Assembly: GCF_000741135.1 (NCBI RefSeq)
Contig: NZ_JGYU01000002.1
Span: forward strand, 334,985 to 398,984
Length of the DNA stretch: 64,000 bases
Reading direction: 5' to 3'
Origin: Bifidobacterium choerinum
GTDB lineage: Bacteria > Actinomycetota > Actinomycetes > Actinomycetales > Bifidobacteriaceae
In this document: positions 6,965 to 15,341 of the stretch, in pieces
Numbering within the stretch: the first letter of the stretch is position 1
How the letters are laid out: the number at the start of each line of letters is the position of its first letter
Notes under the pieces: model-generated
Seen by the model: the letters and a program-made list of their open reading frames with translations, nothing else
The model's database searches: none
Told to the model about the DNA's origin: nothing
Made by a program: the position numbers and the translations under genes

Positions 6965-7906
6965 CTACAGCTCGACTTCCGGTTTGGACGGGTCGTCCTT
7001 GACGTGGGCGAACTTCGCGGCGAGCGCCTCCTTGTTCTTGCGTTCGTCCTCCTGACGCGCGCGTTCCTTCGCCTCCTTGGGGTCCCACAGGATGTCCCCG
7101 CGGTGCCTGCGCCACTCGGCGCAGGCGATCGGGGCGAGCGCCTGCGCGAGCACCGTTGCCGCGTCGACGGCGTCGTCGTCGCCGTTCGGCGTCGCGTAGG
7201 AGGCGACGACGCCGTGGAACTGCTCGGCCGTCAGGCAGATCTGCGGCAGCTGCAGCGTCGCCGCGAAATCGTTGATGAACAGGAAGAACGGCAGTGCGAG
7301 CCGTTCGAGGCCGCGCACGCGCTGTTCGGGCGCACCGCCGGCCGTCGGCTCCTCGTCGCCGAGCGCACCGGCGAGCTGCGTCGTCGCGACGCGCATCAGT
7401 TCGTTGAGCAGCACGACGACGACGGCGTAGCGCCATGCGATCGATTCGACCTTCGTCTCGGTGCGCGCGGCGACGAAATCCTCGGCGTTGCCGACGGCGG
7501 TCGTGACGGCGGTGGAGGTCGCGCCGGACCAGCCGGCGTCGAGCGTGTCGGCGGCGTCGAGCAGTTCGTGCACGTCGTGCGACGACGCGAATCCGGCGAG
7601 CGTCTCGATCGCGTCGTTCGCGGCGTTCAACGCGTCCACCGTTTCCTGCGGGCGGCCGGGAATAGAGTCGGCGCCCTCGTAGACGAATTCGGCGTCGGCC
7701 ATCGGAATTCGCTCGCCGGACATGACCTGCGCGGCGAGACGGCTCAGACGCACTTGCAGGTTCTCGCAGTAGCGCGCGTCGTTGTCCATGTGCAGCGCCG
7801 ACGTCAGCGGCCACAGCTCGGTCAGATCGGCGGCCGCCTGCGCGGCCTGACGGACGTTCGGCAGCGCGGCGATGCGCTCGACGACCTGGTCGATATCTCC
7901 ATTCAT
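6965..7906 (-). CDS. Hypothetical protein, 313 aa
   Basis: I do not recognise this protein. It starts at ATG 7906 behind a GAAGGAG ribosome binding site. It is acidic, largely helical by composition, without signal peptide or clear transmembrane segments, although one hydrophobic stretch (AWRYAVVVVLLNELM) lies mid-protein. The last 50 residues are charged (WDPKEAKERARQEDERKNKE) and likely extended or coiled coil. A histidine phosphatase gene lies 53 bases upstream on the same strand, so the two may be co-transcribed. Codon use matches the neighbours, which suggests a resident gene. Confidence 0.7.
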   Translation of the reverse strand: MNGDIDQVVERIAALPNVRQAAQAAADLTELWPLTSALHMDNDARYCENLQVRLSRLAAQVMSGERIPMADAEFVYEGADSIPGRPQETVDALNAANDAIETLAGFASSHDVHELLDAADTLDAGWSGATSTAVTTAVGNAEDFVAARTETKVESIAWRYAVVVVLLNELMRVATTQLAGALGDEEPTAGGAPEQRVRGLERLALPFFLFINDFAATLQLPQICLTAEQFHGVVASYATPNGDDDAVDAATVLAQALAPIACAEWRRHRGDILWDPKEAKERARQEDERKNKEALAAKFAHVKDDPSKPEVEL

Positions 7907-7959
7907 CGTGACTCCTTCGCGGTTGCGGCCACCGGTGTGGCGGCCAAAGCGGATGCAGG

Positions 7960-8619
7960 CTACTCGATGCCCTTCGCCGGGTCGGCGTAGGTGATTGACA
8001 GCACGTCGTGCGTCGCGTTGTCGTAGGTGATCGACGTCACTGATGCGAGCGCCGTCTTGCGCAGCAGCATGTTGTGCTCGGGGCGTCCTGTTTCGAGCAT
8101 GTGGCGATACGACCAGATCGGCGATTCGTGCGTGACGACGACGATCTGCTCGCCAGGATGTTCGTCGACTTTTTCCAGAGCGAAATTCTGCACACGGTTC
8201 GCGATCGAACGGTAGCTTTCGCCCCAGCTCGGACGCCACAGGTTGCGCACGAGCCTGAGGTTCTCGGGGCGCCACAGCGCGCCGTCGCCGTGGCCGATGC
8301 GTTTGCCGCGGAACTCGTTGCGCGCCTCGATGAGACGCGGGTCGGTGAGCAGCTCCAGCTGCTGCTGGCCGCGTTCGGCGCGCAAGCGGTTGAGTTCGAG
8401 CAGGATTGCGTCGGCCGTCTCACGAGTGCGGTCGAGCGGTGACGAGTAGACGGCGGCGGTCGTGTTCGTCTGCGGGTTGGCGGCCAGATAGCGGCCGGTC
8501 GCCTGCGCCATGCGGCGCCCCGACTCGGACAGATGGAAGCCGGGAAGCCGTTCGTAGAGCAGATGGTCCGGGTTGTAGACCTTGCCGTGCCGCACGAAGT
8601 TGATGGTGGTGGCCGTCAT
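7960..8619 (-). CDS. Histidine phosphatase family protein (phosphoglycerate-mutase-like)
   Basis: A 219-residue member of the histidine phosphatase superfamily. The phospho-accepting His sits in the N-terminal FVRHGK motif (residues 8-13); the second conserved His is in VVTHESP about two-thirds along. SSPLDRTRETAD matches the usual S.L.R...TA segment after the catalytic loop. Members dephosphorylate small metabolites or act as mutases; substrate cannot be told from sequence. Start ATG 8619 follows an AAAGGGAG ribosome binding site. It is divergent from the MFS gene and probably heads a two-gene unit with the hypothetical protein downstream. Confidence 0.85.
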   Translation of the reverse strand: MTATTINFVRHGKVYNPDHLLYERLPGFHLSESGRRMAQATGRYLAANPQTNTTAAVYSSPLDRTRETADAILLELNRLRAERGQQQLELLTDPRLIEARNEFRGKRIGHGDGALWRPENLRLVRNLWRPSWGESYRSIANRVQNFALEKVDEHPGEQIVVVTHESPIWSYRHMLETGRPEHNMLLRKTALASVTSITYDNATHDVLSITYADPAKGIE

Positions 8620-8913
8620 GACGCTCCCTTTCGAATCGATGTGAACATTTCACGATAATCGCTTCCACCTCAATAATGTACCGCGTGTCGCGCCGGCGGG
8701 TGCGACTAATGTGGCCGTGTTCGCGAACGCGTGACATGCGCGTCGCGCGGACGATTCGCCGGCCATCGACGACGACGTCGCCGAATCGCCAAGCAACAAT
8801 CCCTAACCAATGCAACAAACCCAACCAACCGCAGGCGGCGAGAATCAAGCCGTGACGCCAAACGGCGCGACGGCCGCATGCGGGACACATCCGTGAGCAG
8901 AAAGGAGCGGCAC

Positions 8914-10443
8914 ATGGCACAGCACAGGGAGCACGTAGTGACGAAGGGAATCAGGGACGTCAACAGACGGTTGTTCGGCGGCTACGCGCAGCTGCTGAAG
9001 ATCCCGCACACGGCCAGGTTCACAGTCGGCTCGGTCATCGCGTGCATGCCGTTCCCGATGGTCGGCATGACGATGACGATCATGACGCAGCAGTACTACG
9101 GCAACTATTCGCTCGCCGGCGCGCTCACCGCCGTGCAGGCGATCGCCGGCGCCGCCGTCGGCCCGCTGTTTGGCACGCTCGTCGACCGCTACGGGCAGAG
9201 GCAGGTCTCGGTGCCGATCATCGCCGTGTGGATGGTCGCGGCGACGGCCTTCGTCTCGTGCGTGCTCGCGCATGTGCAGCCGTGGATCCTGTTCTGCATC
9301 GTGCCGTTCCTCGCCGCCGTGCCGCCGTGGGGTGCGATGAGCCGCGCGCGGTGGACGAATCTGCTCAAGCACGACCGCGTCGGCGTCAACCGCGCGTTGT
9401 CGCTGTGCGGCGTCTTCGACGAGGCGATGTGGGTCATCGGCAATCCGCTCGCCTCGACGTTGGCCGTCATCTCCGGCGTGCTCACGTTCAGCTTCACCGG
9501 CGCTTGCGTGCTCATCGGCGCATTGATGTTCCTCACCGAACTGACGACGGAGCCGGCGAGCCAGACGCAGCTCGCGCGCGCCGAAGGACTGACGCGCCGC
9601 GAGTTCCGTGCGCGCGAGGACGCGAAGGCGCGGCTGCTGCGCGCGCAGACGGCGGAACGTGACGCCCGCGCGCAGGCGAAGTCGGAGGGCCTGGGCGCGG
9701 CCGAGGTGGACGCGGCCGGCAAGGCGGCGTACGAGAAGTCGATGAGCGGCAAGAAGGACTCGATCTGGGGGCCCGGCCTCATCGCCGTGTGCGTCACATG
9801 GTTCGGCCTCGGCGCGTTCCAGTCGGCCGCCGGCATCTCGATCGTCTCCTTCGCGACTGAATCGAACATGAAGCAGTACACCGGATTCGTGTTCGCATGC
9901 TTCTCGATCAGCTCGCTGCTCGGCGCGCTCGTCTACGGCGCGAAGAACTGGACGATTCCGCTGTGGAAGCGCTTCTACGTGTGCCTCGCCGTGCTCAATC
10001 TCGGCATCGGCTCGTTCCTGTTCGCCAAGCAGCTGTGGGTCATCGCCGTCATCTACCTGTTCATCGGCGTCTGCCAGTCGCCTACGTGGATCAACGGCAA
10101 CCAGCTGATGCTGCACCTTGTGCCGCAGACGCGCTTCACCGAAGGCATGGCGTGGATGGGGGCGATGAACGCGATCGGCGGCTCGGCCGGTTCGGCGATC
10201 GCCGGCGTTGCGATCGACCATGCCGGCTCGCACGGCGGATTCGCCGTCGTCACGGCGCTCGCGCTCGTCTCGCTCGCGATTGCGCTGTGTGGCTTCAAGC
10301 AGATCAAGGAGAGCACGGAGACGCCGGTGCTCACCGAGGTCGACAGCGCGGGCGCCGCCGGCGACGGCGACGAGACGGCCGCGCAGATCGACGACGTCGC
10401 GCGTATCGCGGCCGAGGACGCCGACGCCGCAGCGCGCGGCTGA
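8914..10443 (+). CDS. MFS transporter
   Basis: A 509-residue permease of the major facilitator superfamily with about 12 predicted membrane helices. The loop between helices 2 and 3 has GTLVDRYGQRQV, matching the MFS G...DR.GRR signature. The central loop is unusually long and charged (about residues 215-285, rich in Arg, Glu and Ala), and the C-terminal tail is acidic. Substrate is unknown; efflux of drugs or metabolites is possible. The start is ATG 8914 behind AAAGGAG; an upstream in-frame extension has no membrane or codon support. The following gltX gene has its own promoter. Confidence 0.85.
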   Translation: MAQHREHVVTKGIRDVNRRLFGGYAQLLKIPHTARFTVGSVIACMPFPMVGMTMTIMTQQYYGNYSLAGALTAVQAIAGAAVGPLFGTLVDRYGQRQVSVPIIAVWMVAATAFVSCVLAHVQPWILFCIVPFLAAVPPWGAMSRARWTNLLKHDRVGVNRALSLCGVFDEAMWVIGNPLASTLAVISGVLTFSFTGACVLIGALMFLTELTTEPASQTQLARAEGLTRREFRAREDAKARLLRAQTAERDARAQAKSEGLGAAEVDAAGKAAYEKSMSGKKDSIWGPGLIAVCVTWFGLGAFQSAAGISIVSFATESNMKQYTGFVFACFSISSLLGALVYGAKNWTIPLWKRFYVCLAVLNLGIGSFLFAKQLWVIAVIYLFIGVCQSPTWINGNQLMLHLVPQTRFTEGMAWMGAMNAIGGSAGSAIAGVAIDHAGSHGGFAVVTALALVSLAIALCGFKQIKESTETPVLTEVDSAGAAGDGDETAAQIDDVARIAAEDADAAARG

Positions 10444-10484
10444 GCGGGGCCGTGTGCGGCCGGCCGCACGTCGGCCGCGCGCGC

Positions 10485-10490
10485 CACAAT
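10485..10490 (+). promoter_or_regulatory. -10 element of leaderless gltX promoter
   Basis: CACAAT ends seven bases before the gltX ATG and no ribosome binding site lies between. A palindrome GTGCGGCCGGCCGCAC at about 10453-10468 just upstream may end the MFS transcript. Confidence 0.5.
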
Positions 10491-10497
10491 AGACGGC

Positions 10498-12078
10498 ATG
10501 ACTGATGCTGCAATCGTACAACCAGAAGACTCCGTCGAAGACATGAAGGAACGCGAGCACGTCAAGCCGGAACTGCCGGCGAACGTGCGTGTGCGCTTCT
10601 GCCCGTCACCCACCGGCATCCCGCATGTGGGCATGGTGCGAACCGCCCTGTTCAACTGGGCCGAGGCGCGCCACACGGGCGGCACCTTCGTGTTCCGCAT
10701 CGAGGACACCGACGCCCAGCGCGACTCCGAGGAGAGCTTCAACCAGATCATCGAGGCCCTCGACTGGCTCGGCATCGACTGGGATGAGGGCATCCGCGTC
10801 GGCGGTCCGGACGGCCCGTACCGCCAGAGCGAGCGCGGACCGATCTACCATGACGTCGCGCAGAAGCTGCTCGACGCCGGCTACGCCTATGAATCGTTCT
10901 CGACGCCCGAGGAGATCGAGGCGCGTAACATCGCCGCCGGCCGTCCCAAGGAGTTCGGCTACGACGGCTACGACCGCCACCTGACCGACGAGCAGAAGGC
11001 CGCGTTCCGCGCCGAAGGCCGCCAGCCGGCGCTGCGCATCAAGATGCCCGACGAGGACATCACGTTCAACGACCTGATTCGCGGCGAGATCACGTTCAAG
11101 GCCGGCTCGGTGCCGGACTACGTGATCGTGCGCCCGAACGGCGACCCGCTGTACACGCTGACGAACCCGGTCGACGACGCGCTGATGCGCATCAACGTCG
11201 TGCTGCGCGGCGAGGACCTGCTCAGCTCGACGCCACGCCAGATCGTGCTGTACCGCTATCTGATCGAACTGGGCATCGCCAAGGAGATGCCGCTGTTCGG
11301 CCACATGCCCTACGTCATGGGCCAGGGCAACAAGAAGCTCTCCAAGCGCGACCCGGAGTCGAACCTGTTCCTGCACCGCGAGCACGGCTTCATCAAGGAG
11401 GGCCTGCTCAACTACCTCGCGCTGCTCGGCTGGTCGATCGGCCCGGACCGCGACATCTTCACGATGGACGAGATGATCAAGGCCTTCGACGTGCGCGACG
11501 TCAAGGCGAACCCGGCGCGCTTCGACCTGGACAAGGCGACGGCGATCAACGCCGAGCACATCCGCATGCTCGAGCCGCAGGACTTCCTCGACCGTTCGGT
11601 GCCGTACCTGTTCCGCGCCGGCGTCGTCTCCGCTGATTCGTGGGGCGCGCTGAGCGACCGCGAGCGCGAGGTGCTCACCGCCGCCGCGCCGCTCGTGCAG
11701 ACGCGCGTGCGCCTGCTCGGCGAGGTCGCCGGCATGGTCGGCTCGCTGCTGTCCGACGACGCGTACATCCCGCCGGAGGACGACGCGAAGAAGCAGCTCA
11801 AGGCGACGGCCGGCGAAGTGCTCGACGCGGCGATCGCCGCGCTCGAGGCGGTGCCCCAGGACGGATGGAAGACCGACAACCTCCATGAGACGCTCAACAA
11901 GGCGCTCATCGAGGAGGGCGGCTACAAGCCTCGCGTCGCCTTCGGTCCGGTGCGCGTCGCGATGAGCGGTCGCCGCGTCTCGCCGCCGCTGTTCGAGTCG
12001 ATGGAGATCGTCGGCAAGCCGTTGACGATGCAGCGTCTCGAAGGCCTGCGCGCGCATCTCGCTGAGATCCAGGGCTGA
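10498..12078 (+). CDS. gltX: Glutamyl-tRNA synthetase
   Basis: A 526-residue class I aminoacyl-tRNA synthetase that charges tRNA-Glu. The HIGH-type signature is [10 protein letters not shown] near residue 36, and the KMSKS-type loop is KKLSKRD near residue 279. Length is usual for bacterial GluRS. The gene is followed by tRNA-Glu(CTC) and tRNA-Gln(CTG). Many actinobacteria lack glutaminyl-tRNA synthetase and use a non-discriminating GluRS plus GatCAB amidotransferase, so this enzyme may charge both; that is inference from the family. It has a leaderless-type start and is followed by a 17-bp hairpin. Confidence 0.95.
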   Translation: MTDAAIVQPEDSVEDMKEREHVKPELPANVRVRFCPSPTGIPHVGMVRTALFNWAEARHTGGTFVFRIEDTDAQRDSEESFNQIIEALDWLGIDWDEGIRVGGPDGPYRQSERGPIYHDVAQKLLDAGYAYESFSTPEEIEARNIAAGRPKEFGYDGYDRHLTDEQKAAFRAEGRQPALRIKMPDEDITFNDLIRGEITFKAGSVPDYVIVRPNGDPLYTLTNPVDDALMRINVVLRGEDLLSSTPRQIVLYRYLIELGIAKEMPLFGHMPYVMGQGNKKLSKRDPESNLFLHREHGFIKEGLLNYLALLGWSIGPDRDIFTMDEMIKAFDVRDVKANPARFDLDKATAINAEHIRMLEPQDFLDRSVPYLFRAGVVSADSWGALSDREREVLTAAAPLVQTRVRLLGEVAGMVGSLLSDDAYIPPEDDAKKQLKATAGEVLDAAIAALEAVPQDGWKTDNLHETLNKALIEEGGYKPRVAFGPVRVAMSGRRVSPPLFESMEIVGKPLTMQRLEGLRAHLAEIQG

Positions 12079-12118
12079 ACGCCGCGGGTGCGCGTCCGCA
12101 GCGCATACGTGGTCTGAA

Positions 12119-12155
12119 GGAAGCGGGGAACATCGTGCCGATGTTCCCCGCTTCC
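12119..12155 (+). terminator. 17-bp hairpin after gltX
   Basis: Perfect arms 12119-12135 and 12139-12155 around a TGC loop, 40 bases after the gltX stop. Confidence 0.65.
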
Positions 12156-12282
12156 GTATGCGAGGACGATGCACGGAGGTGTCGCGAAAACGTTGGAATC
12201 ATGAGCGACACGCCGTGATTTGCGCAAGTGTGGAATCCCTAGTATATTTTCTTTCTGTTGCTTCACGGAGCAGCGAGATGAT

Positions 12283-12355
12283 GCCCCCATCGTCTAGCGG
12301 TCTAGGACTACGCCCTCTCACGGCGCCAACACCGGTTCAAATCCGGTTGGGGGTA
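12283..12355 (+). tRNA. tRNA-Glu (anticodon CTC)
   Basis: A 73-nt cloverleaf: acceptor stem GCCCCCA (12283-12289) pairs with TGGGGGT (12348-12354), T arm ACCGG-TTCAAAT-CCGGT, anticodon CTC at 12317-12319. Discriminator base A at 12355; CCA is not encoded. Confidence 0.95.
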
Positions 12356-12389
12356 CGAAGTTCACCACCACGGTGATGAACATGCCAAT

Positions 12390-12464
12390 TGGGATGTGGT
12401 GTAATTGGCAACACAGCTGATTCTGGTTCAGCCATTCTTGGTTCGAGTCCAGGCATCCCAGCCA
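12390..12464 (+). tRNA. tRNA-Gln (anticodon CTG)
   Basis: A 75-nt cloverleaf: acceptor TGGGATG (12390-12396) pairs with CATCCCA (12454-12460), followed by discriminator G and an encoded CCA. Anticodon stem GCTGA/TCAGC holds the loop TTCTGGT with anticodon CTG at 12423-12425. It lies 34 bases after tRNA-Glu and is probably co-transcribed. Confidence 0.95.
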
Positions 12465-12468
12465 ATCG

Positions 12469-12500
12469 AAACCCTCGCTTCGGCGAGGGTTTTGTGTTTT
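12469..12500 (+). terminator. Rho-independent terminator after the tRNA pair
   Basis: Stem AAACCCTCGC/GCGAGGGTTT with TTCG loop followed by TTTGTGTTTT, immediately after tRNA-Gln. Confidence 0.85.
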
Positions 12501-12600
12501 CCTCGCAGCGGTTGCCTTCGCCGCGGGTTTTGCGCAGAGACTGCGGGAATCTGCACGGCGCGCGTCCACGTCGCGCGCGAAGTGCATTACTGTTGGAAGT

Positions 12601-13938
12601 ATGAGCGAACGAACAACGAACAAGCAGACTGCGGCCGTGGACGAACCGCTGTCGGTGTCGCAGCGCCTCGGCCGGCTGCAGTTCCATCGTTCGGGCAAGT
12701 TCCGCATCCTGCAGCTCGCCGACATCCAGGACGGGCCGAAGGTCTCGCCGGACACGATCAGCCTCATCGAAGCCGCGTTGACGAGCGCGCGTCCCGACCT
12801 CGTCGTCTTCTCCGGCAACCAGATCGCCGGATACGATCCCGCCTACGTCGCCACCTTCTGCAAACGCCATTGGAAGAAGCCGGCGCCGACCGCGCGTCGT
12901 GAGGCGGAGCTCGAGCAGACGCGCGAGCGGGTGCGCGCGTCGATCCGCCAGTTCGTCACGCCGATGGTGAACGCCGGCGTCCCATGGGCCGTCACCTACG
13001 GCAACCACGATTTCCAGTGCGGACTGAGCAACGCGCAGCTCGACGCGATCTACCACGAGTTCAAAGGCTGCCTCAACCCCGTCATCACCGCGCATATGAA
13101 GCAGCAGATGCACCTCGACGACCTGTTCCCGCCGCTCGACGCGGACGACGTGTGCGTGCGCACGACGGCGCCGGCGCTCGCCGACGAGGTCGCCTATGCG
13201 TGCGAGTCGGGCACCTTCGCATTGCCGGTCGCGAACGAGCATGGCGAGACGATCCTCGGCGTCGTGCTCGTCGATTCCGGCGACTACGCGCCGACAGGCG
13301 GCTACGGCGCGCCGGCACCGCGCGCGTTGGCGTTCCTGCGCGCGGTGCCGGCGGCGCTGGGGACGCAGGCGAAATCGATCGTCTTCCAGCATACGGCGGT
13401 GCCGCAGTATTATCAGCTGCTCAAGCCGGTGGCGGCGACGGCCGCGCACGCCGTCGAAGGGTACCGGATGTTCTCCGGACAGTACTACACGCTCGACGAC
13501 GCGAAGACGGCGCCCGGCGGCTACATCGGCGAGGGCATCAGCTGCCCCGACGACGACAGCGGCGAATTCGCGATCCTGCGGGACACGCATGCGTATTTCG
13601 CGATCTCGGCCGGGCATGACCATCGCAACGCCTTCGACGGCGTCGCCGACGGCATACGCATGATCGCGTCGCCGACCTGCGGATTCGGCTCCTACGGGCC
13701 GGTGCCGGAACGGCGCGCGGCTCGGCTGTTCGAATTCGACATCCGTCATCCCTACGAGCCGCGCACGCAGCTGCTCGCGTTCGGCGACCTCGTCGGCAAG
13801 CCCAGCTCGAAGAAGGCCTACGTGTACGGAATGACCGCCGAATCGAAGCCGAAGAGCGAAGGCGTCAACCTGCTGCACAAGCCGACGATGCTCAGCCGCA
13901 TCCTCCACTCGATCGCGAAGAACCTGTTCGGCCGTTAG
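12601..13938 (+). CDS. Calcineurin-like metallophosphoesterase
   Basis: A 445-residue protein with the metallophosphoesterase block order: FRILQLADIQDG (residues 37-48), LVVFSGNQIAGY (about 67-78), VTYGNHD (about 129-135), a later FQHTAVP, and ISAGHDHRN. The usual first block is DxH and the second GD; here they read DIQ and GN, so two metal ligands differ from the canonical set. The family hydrolyses phosphoesters, but substrate is unknown. No signal peptide is visible. The start has TACTGT seven bases upstream, matching leaderless genes. Confidence 0.8.
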   Translation: MSERTTNKQTAAVDEPLSVSQRLGRLQFHRSGKFRILQLADIQDGPKVSPDTISLIEAALTSARPDLVVFSGNQIAGYDPAYVATFCKRHWKKPAPTARREAELEQTRERVRASIRQFVTPMVNAGVPWAVTYGNHDFQCGLSNAQLDAIYHEFKGCLNPVITAHMKQQMHLDDLFPPLDADDVCVRTTAPALADEVAYACESGTFALPVANEHGETILGVVLVDSGDYAPTGGYGAPAPRALAFLRAVPAALGTQAKSIVFQHTAVPQYYQLLKPVAATAAHAVEGYRMFSGQYYTLDDAKTAPGGYIGEGISCPDDDSGEFAILRDTHAYFAISAGHDHRNAFDGVADGIRMIASPTCGFGSYGPVPERRAARLFEFDIRHPYEPRTQLLAFGDLVGKPSSKKAYVYGMTAESKPKSEGVNLLHKPTMLSRILHSIAKNLFGR

Positions 13939-13959
13939 GGGCCGTGCGGCAGCATGTAG

Positions 13960-14068
13960 GTGGGTTTACGCGCAGAATGCCATTTGTGGTTGCTGCGATG
14001 GTATTCTATAGGTGAGACTACGTGCAGAATGCCGTTGGAAGGGTGCTCGGTGGCATTCTATGGGTGGA
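13960..14068. repeat. Two adjacent imperfect inverted-repeat units
   Basis: Unit 1 (13960-14016) and unit 2 (14017-14068) share TACG(C/T)GCAGAATGCC on the left and GG(T/C)ATTCTAT(A/G)GGTG on the right, so each can fold into a hairpin. A third element with similar layout lies at 59981-60040. They sit between convergent genes. Confidence 0.55.
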
Positions 14069-14075
14069 TATGCGT

Positions 14076-14101
14076 AAGGGGACCGGTGATGCGGTCCCCT
14101 T
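14076..14101. terminator. 9-bp hairpin between convergent genes
   Basis: AAGGGGACC (14076-14084) pairs with GGTCCCCTT (14093-14101); it can serve both the metallophosphoesterase gene and the minus-strand regulator gene. Confidence 0.5.
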
Positions 14102-14166
14102 GATGGCCCTTGAAGGGCATGGCTTTGACGCTGTCCGTGGTGCACGGCCTGTGGCCGGCGGAAGCG

Positions 14167-15072
14167 TCAGCGGCTGATGCTCGCCTTGATCAGCGCGTCG
14201 GTCAGATACTTGCCGGCGCCCATGACGAGCGGGGCGAAGCGGTGGCCCGGGTTCGATCCCATGCGGCCGCTCGGGCCGGAAATCGAGATCGCGGCGATGA
14301 CCTGACCGGAGGCGTTGCGGATCGGCGCCGAGATCGAGCAGACGCCCTCATCGCGTTCGTTGATCGACTCGGCCCAGCCGCGCTTGCGGACGGCGGCGAG
14401 CTTCGCCGCCGAGAAGCGGGCGTGTCGCAGGCCCTGACGCAGGCAGTCGGAATCCTCCCAGGCGAGCAGGATCTGCGCGGCGGAGCCCGCCTCCATCGAC
14501 AGCATCGCGCCGACCGGGATCGAATCACGCAGTCCGCTCGCACGTTCGACGGCGGCGATGCAGACGCGCTGTTCGCCCTGACGGCGGTAAATCTGCGCCG
14601 ATTCGCCGGTGCGGTCGAGCAGCGTCTGCAGGATCGGTCCGGCGGCCGTGAGCAGACGGTCCTCGCCGGCGGCGGCGGCGAGCTCGGCGAAGCGCGAGCC
14701 GAGCACGAAGCGGCCGTGCTGGTCGCGCAGCACGAAGTGGTGCCGTTCGAGCGCGATCGCCAGACGGTGCGCGGTCGGACGCGCAAGCTTCGTCTGGCTG
14801 ACGAGCTGTCCGAGCGTGGCGGGGCCGGACTCGAGCGCATCGAGGATCTTGACGGTCTTGTCGAGCACGCCGACGCCGGAATGGATCTCATGGTCCTGCG
14901 CGATCGGACCGTTCGTCATCGACATGTGCAGGTCGTGGTGCGGCGCCTCGGCCGCAGCGGCATCGGAGGCGGTCGCCCCGGTTTCGGATGTGGGCATGGC
15001 GGCGTCGACGGATTCTGTCGCGGCCTCATCGAGCTGCTGCTCGGGTTTTGCGGATAGCGTATTTGAAGTCAT
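14167..15072 (-). CDS. IclR-family transcriptional regulator (NdgR/LtbR-like)
   Basis: A 301-residue regulator with a low-complexity Ala/Glu-rich leader of about 50 residues, then an N-terminal winged helix (GVLDKTVKILDALE...LARPTAHRLAIALE, about residues 65-110), and a C-terminal effector-binding IclR domain ending in INERDEGVCSISAPIRNASG. It is divergent from leuCD, exactly as NdgR of Streptomyces and LtbR of Corynebacterium are; those control leuCD. ATG 15072 was chosen because CATAAT lies six bases upstream with TTGCGT 17 bases further, so the mRNA is probably leaderless. A 7-bp inverted repeat overlaps its -10 box. Confidence 0.85.
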   Translation of the reverse strand: MTSNTLSAKPEQQLDEAATESVDAAMPTSETGATASDAAAAEAPHHDLHMSMTNGPIAQDHEIHSGVGVLDKTVKILDALESGPATLGQLVSQTKLARPTAHRLAIALERHHFVLRDQHGRFVLGSRFAELAAAAGEDRLLTAAGPILQTLLDRTGESAQIYRRQGEQRVCIAAVERASGLRDSIPVGAMLSMEAGSAAQILLAWEDSDCLRQGLRHARFSAAKLAAVRKRGWAESINERDEGVCSISAPIRNASGQVIAAISISGPSGRMGSNPGHRFAPLVMGAGKYLTDALIKASISR

Positions 15073-15077
15073 GCCGA

Positions 15078-15099
15078 CATTATGCCATCTCACATAATG
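15078..15099. promoter_or_regulatory. Candidate operator and promoter of the IclR gene
   Basis: CATTATG (15078-15084) and CATAATG (15093-15099) form an inverted repeat covering the minus-strand -10 box. Inside is ATCTCACATA (15087-15096), nearly repeated as ATCTCATATA in the leuC promoter. Confidence 0.45.
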
Positions 15100-15202
15100 A
15101 AACGCAAAATCGAGGGGTGGAGCCTTTCGCGCAGCGGGCGGACGCCGGTGCGAAATGCTCGCAGAATGCTGGAATTGCAACGATTCTCGCCGTCTTAATC
15201 TG

Positions 15203-15230
15203 TTTACCAAACCTCCCTATCTCATATAGT
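15203..15230 (+). promoter_or_regulatory. Probable leuCD promoter with regulator box
   Basis: TTTACC (15203-15208) and TATAGT (15225-15230) are separated by 16 bases. ATCTCATATA (15219-15228) overlaps the -10 box and matches the motif in the divergent regulator promoter, suggesting common binding. Confidence 0.5.
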
Positions 15231-15341
15231 GACGTGCGCACGATGTCTTGAAAGATGAACTCATAAGCTGAACGGACATGTGAACCGCGCTGCTGGACGG
15301 ATTGACAGACGCGACCATTTTTTGTAGGAGGAAGACCGAGC

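Noticed and set aside
8731..8913. N-terminal extension of the MFS gene
   Set aside because: The extension is Arg/Ser-rich and non-membrane; a good ribosome binding site sits directly before ATG 8914.
15073..15210. 46-residue N-terminal extension of the IclR-type regulator
   Set aside because: It runs through the divergent promoter region, and a well-placed promoter precedes ATG 15072.
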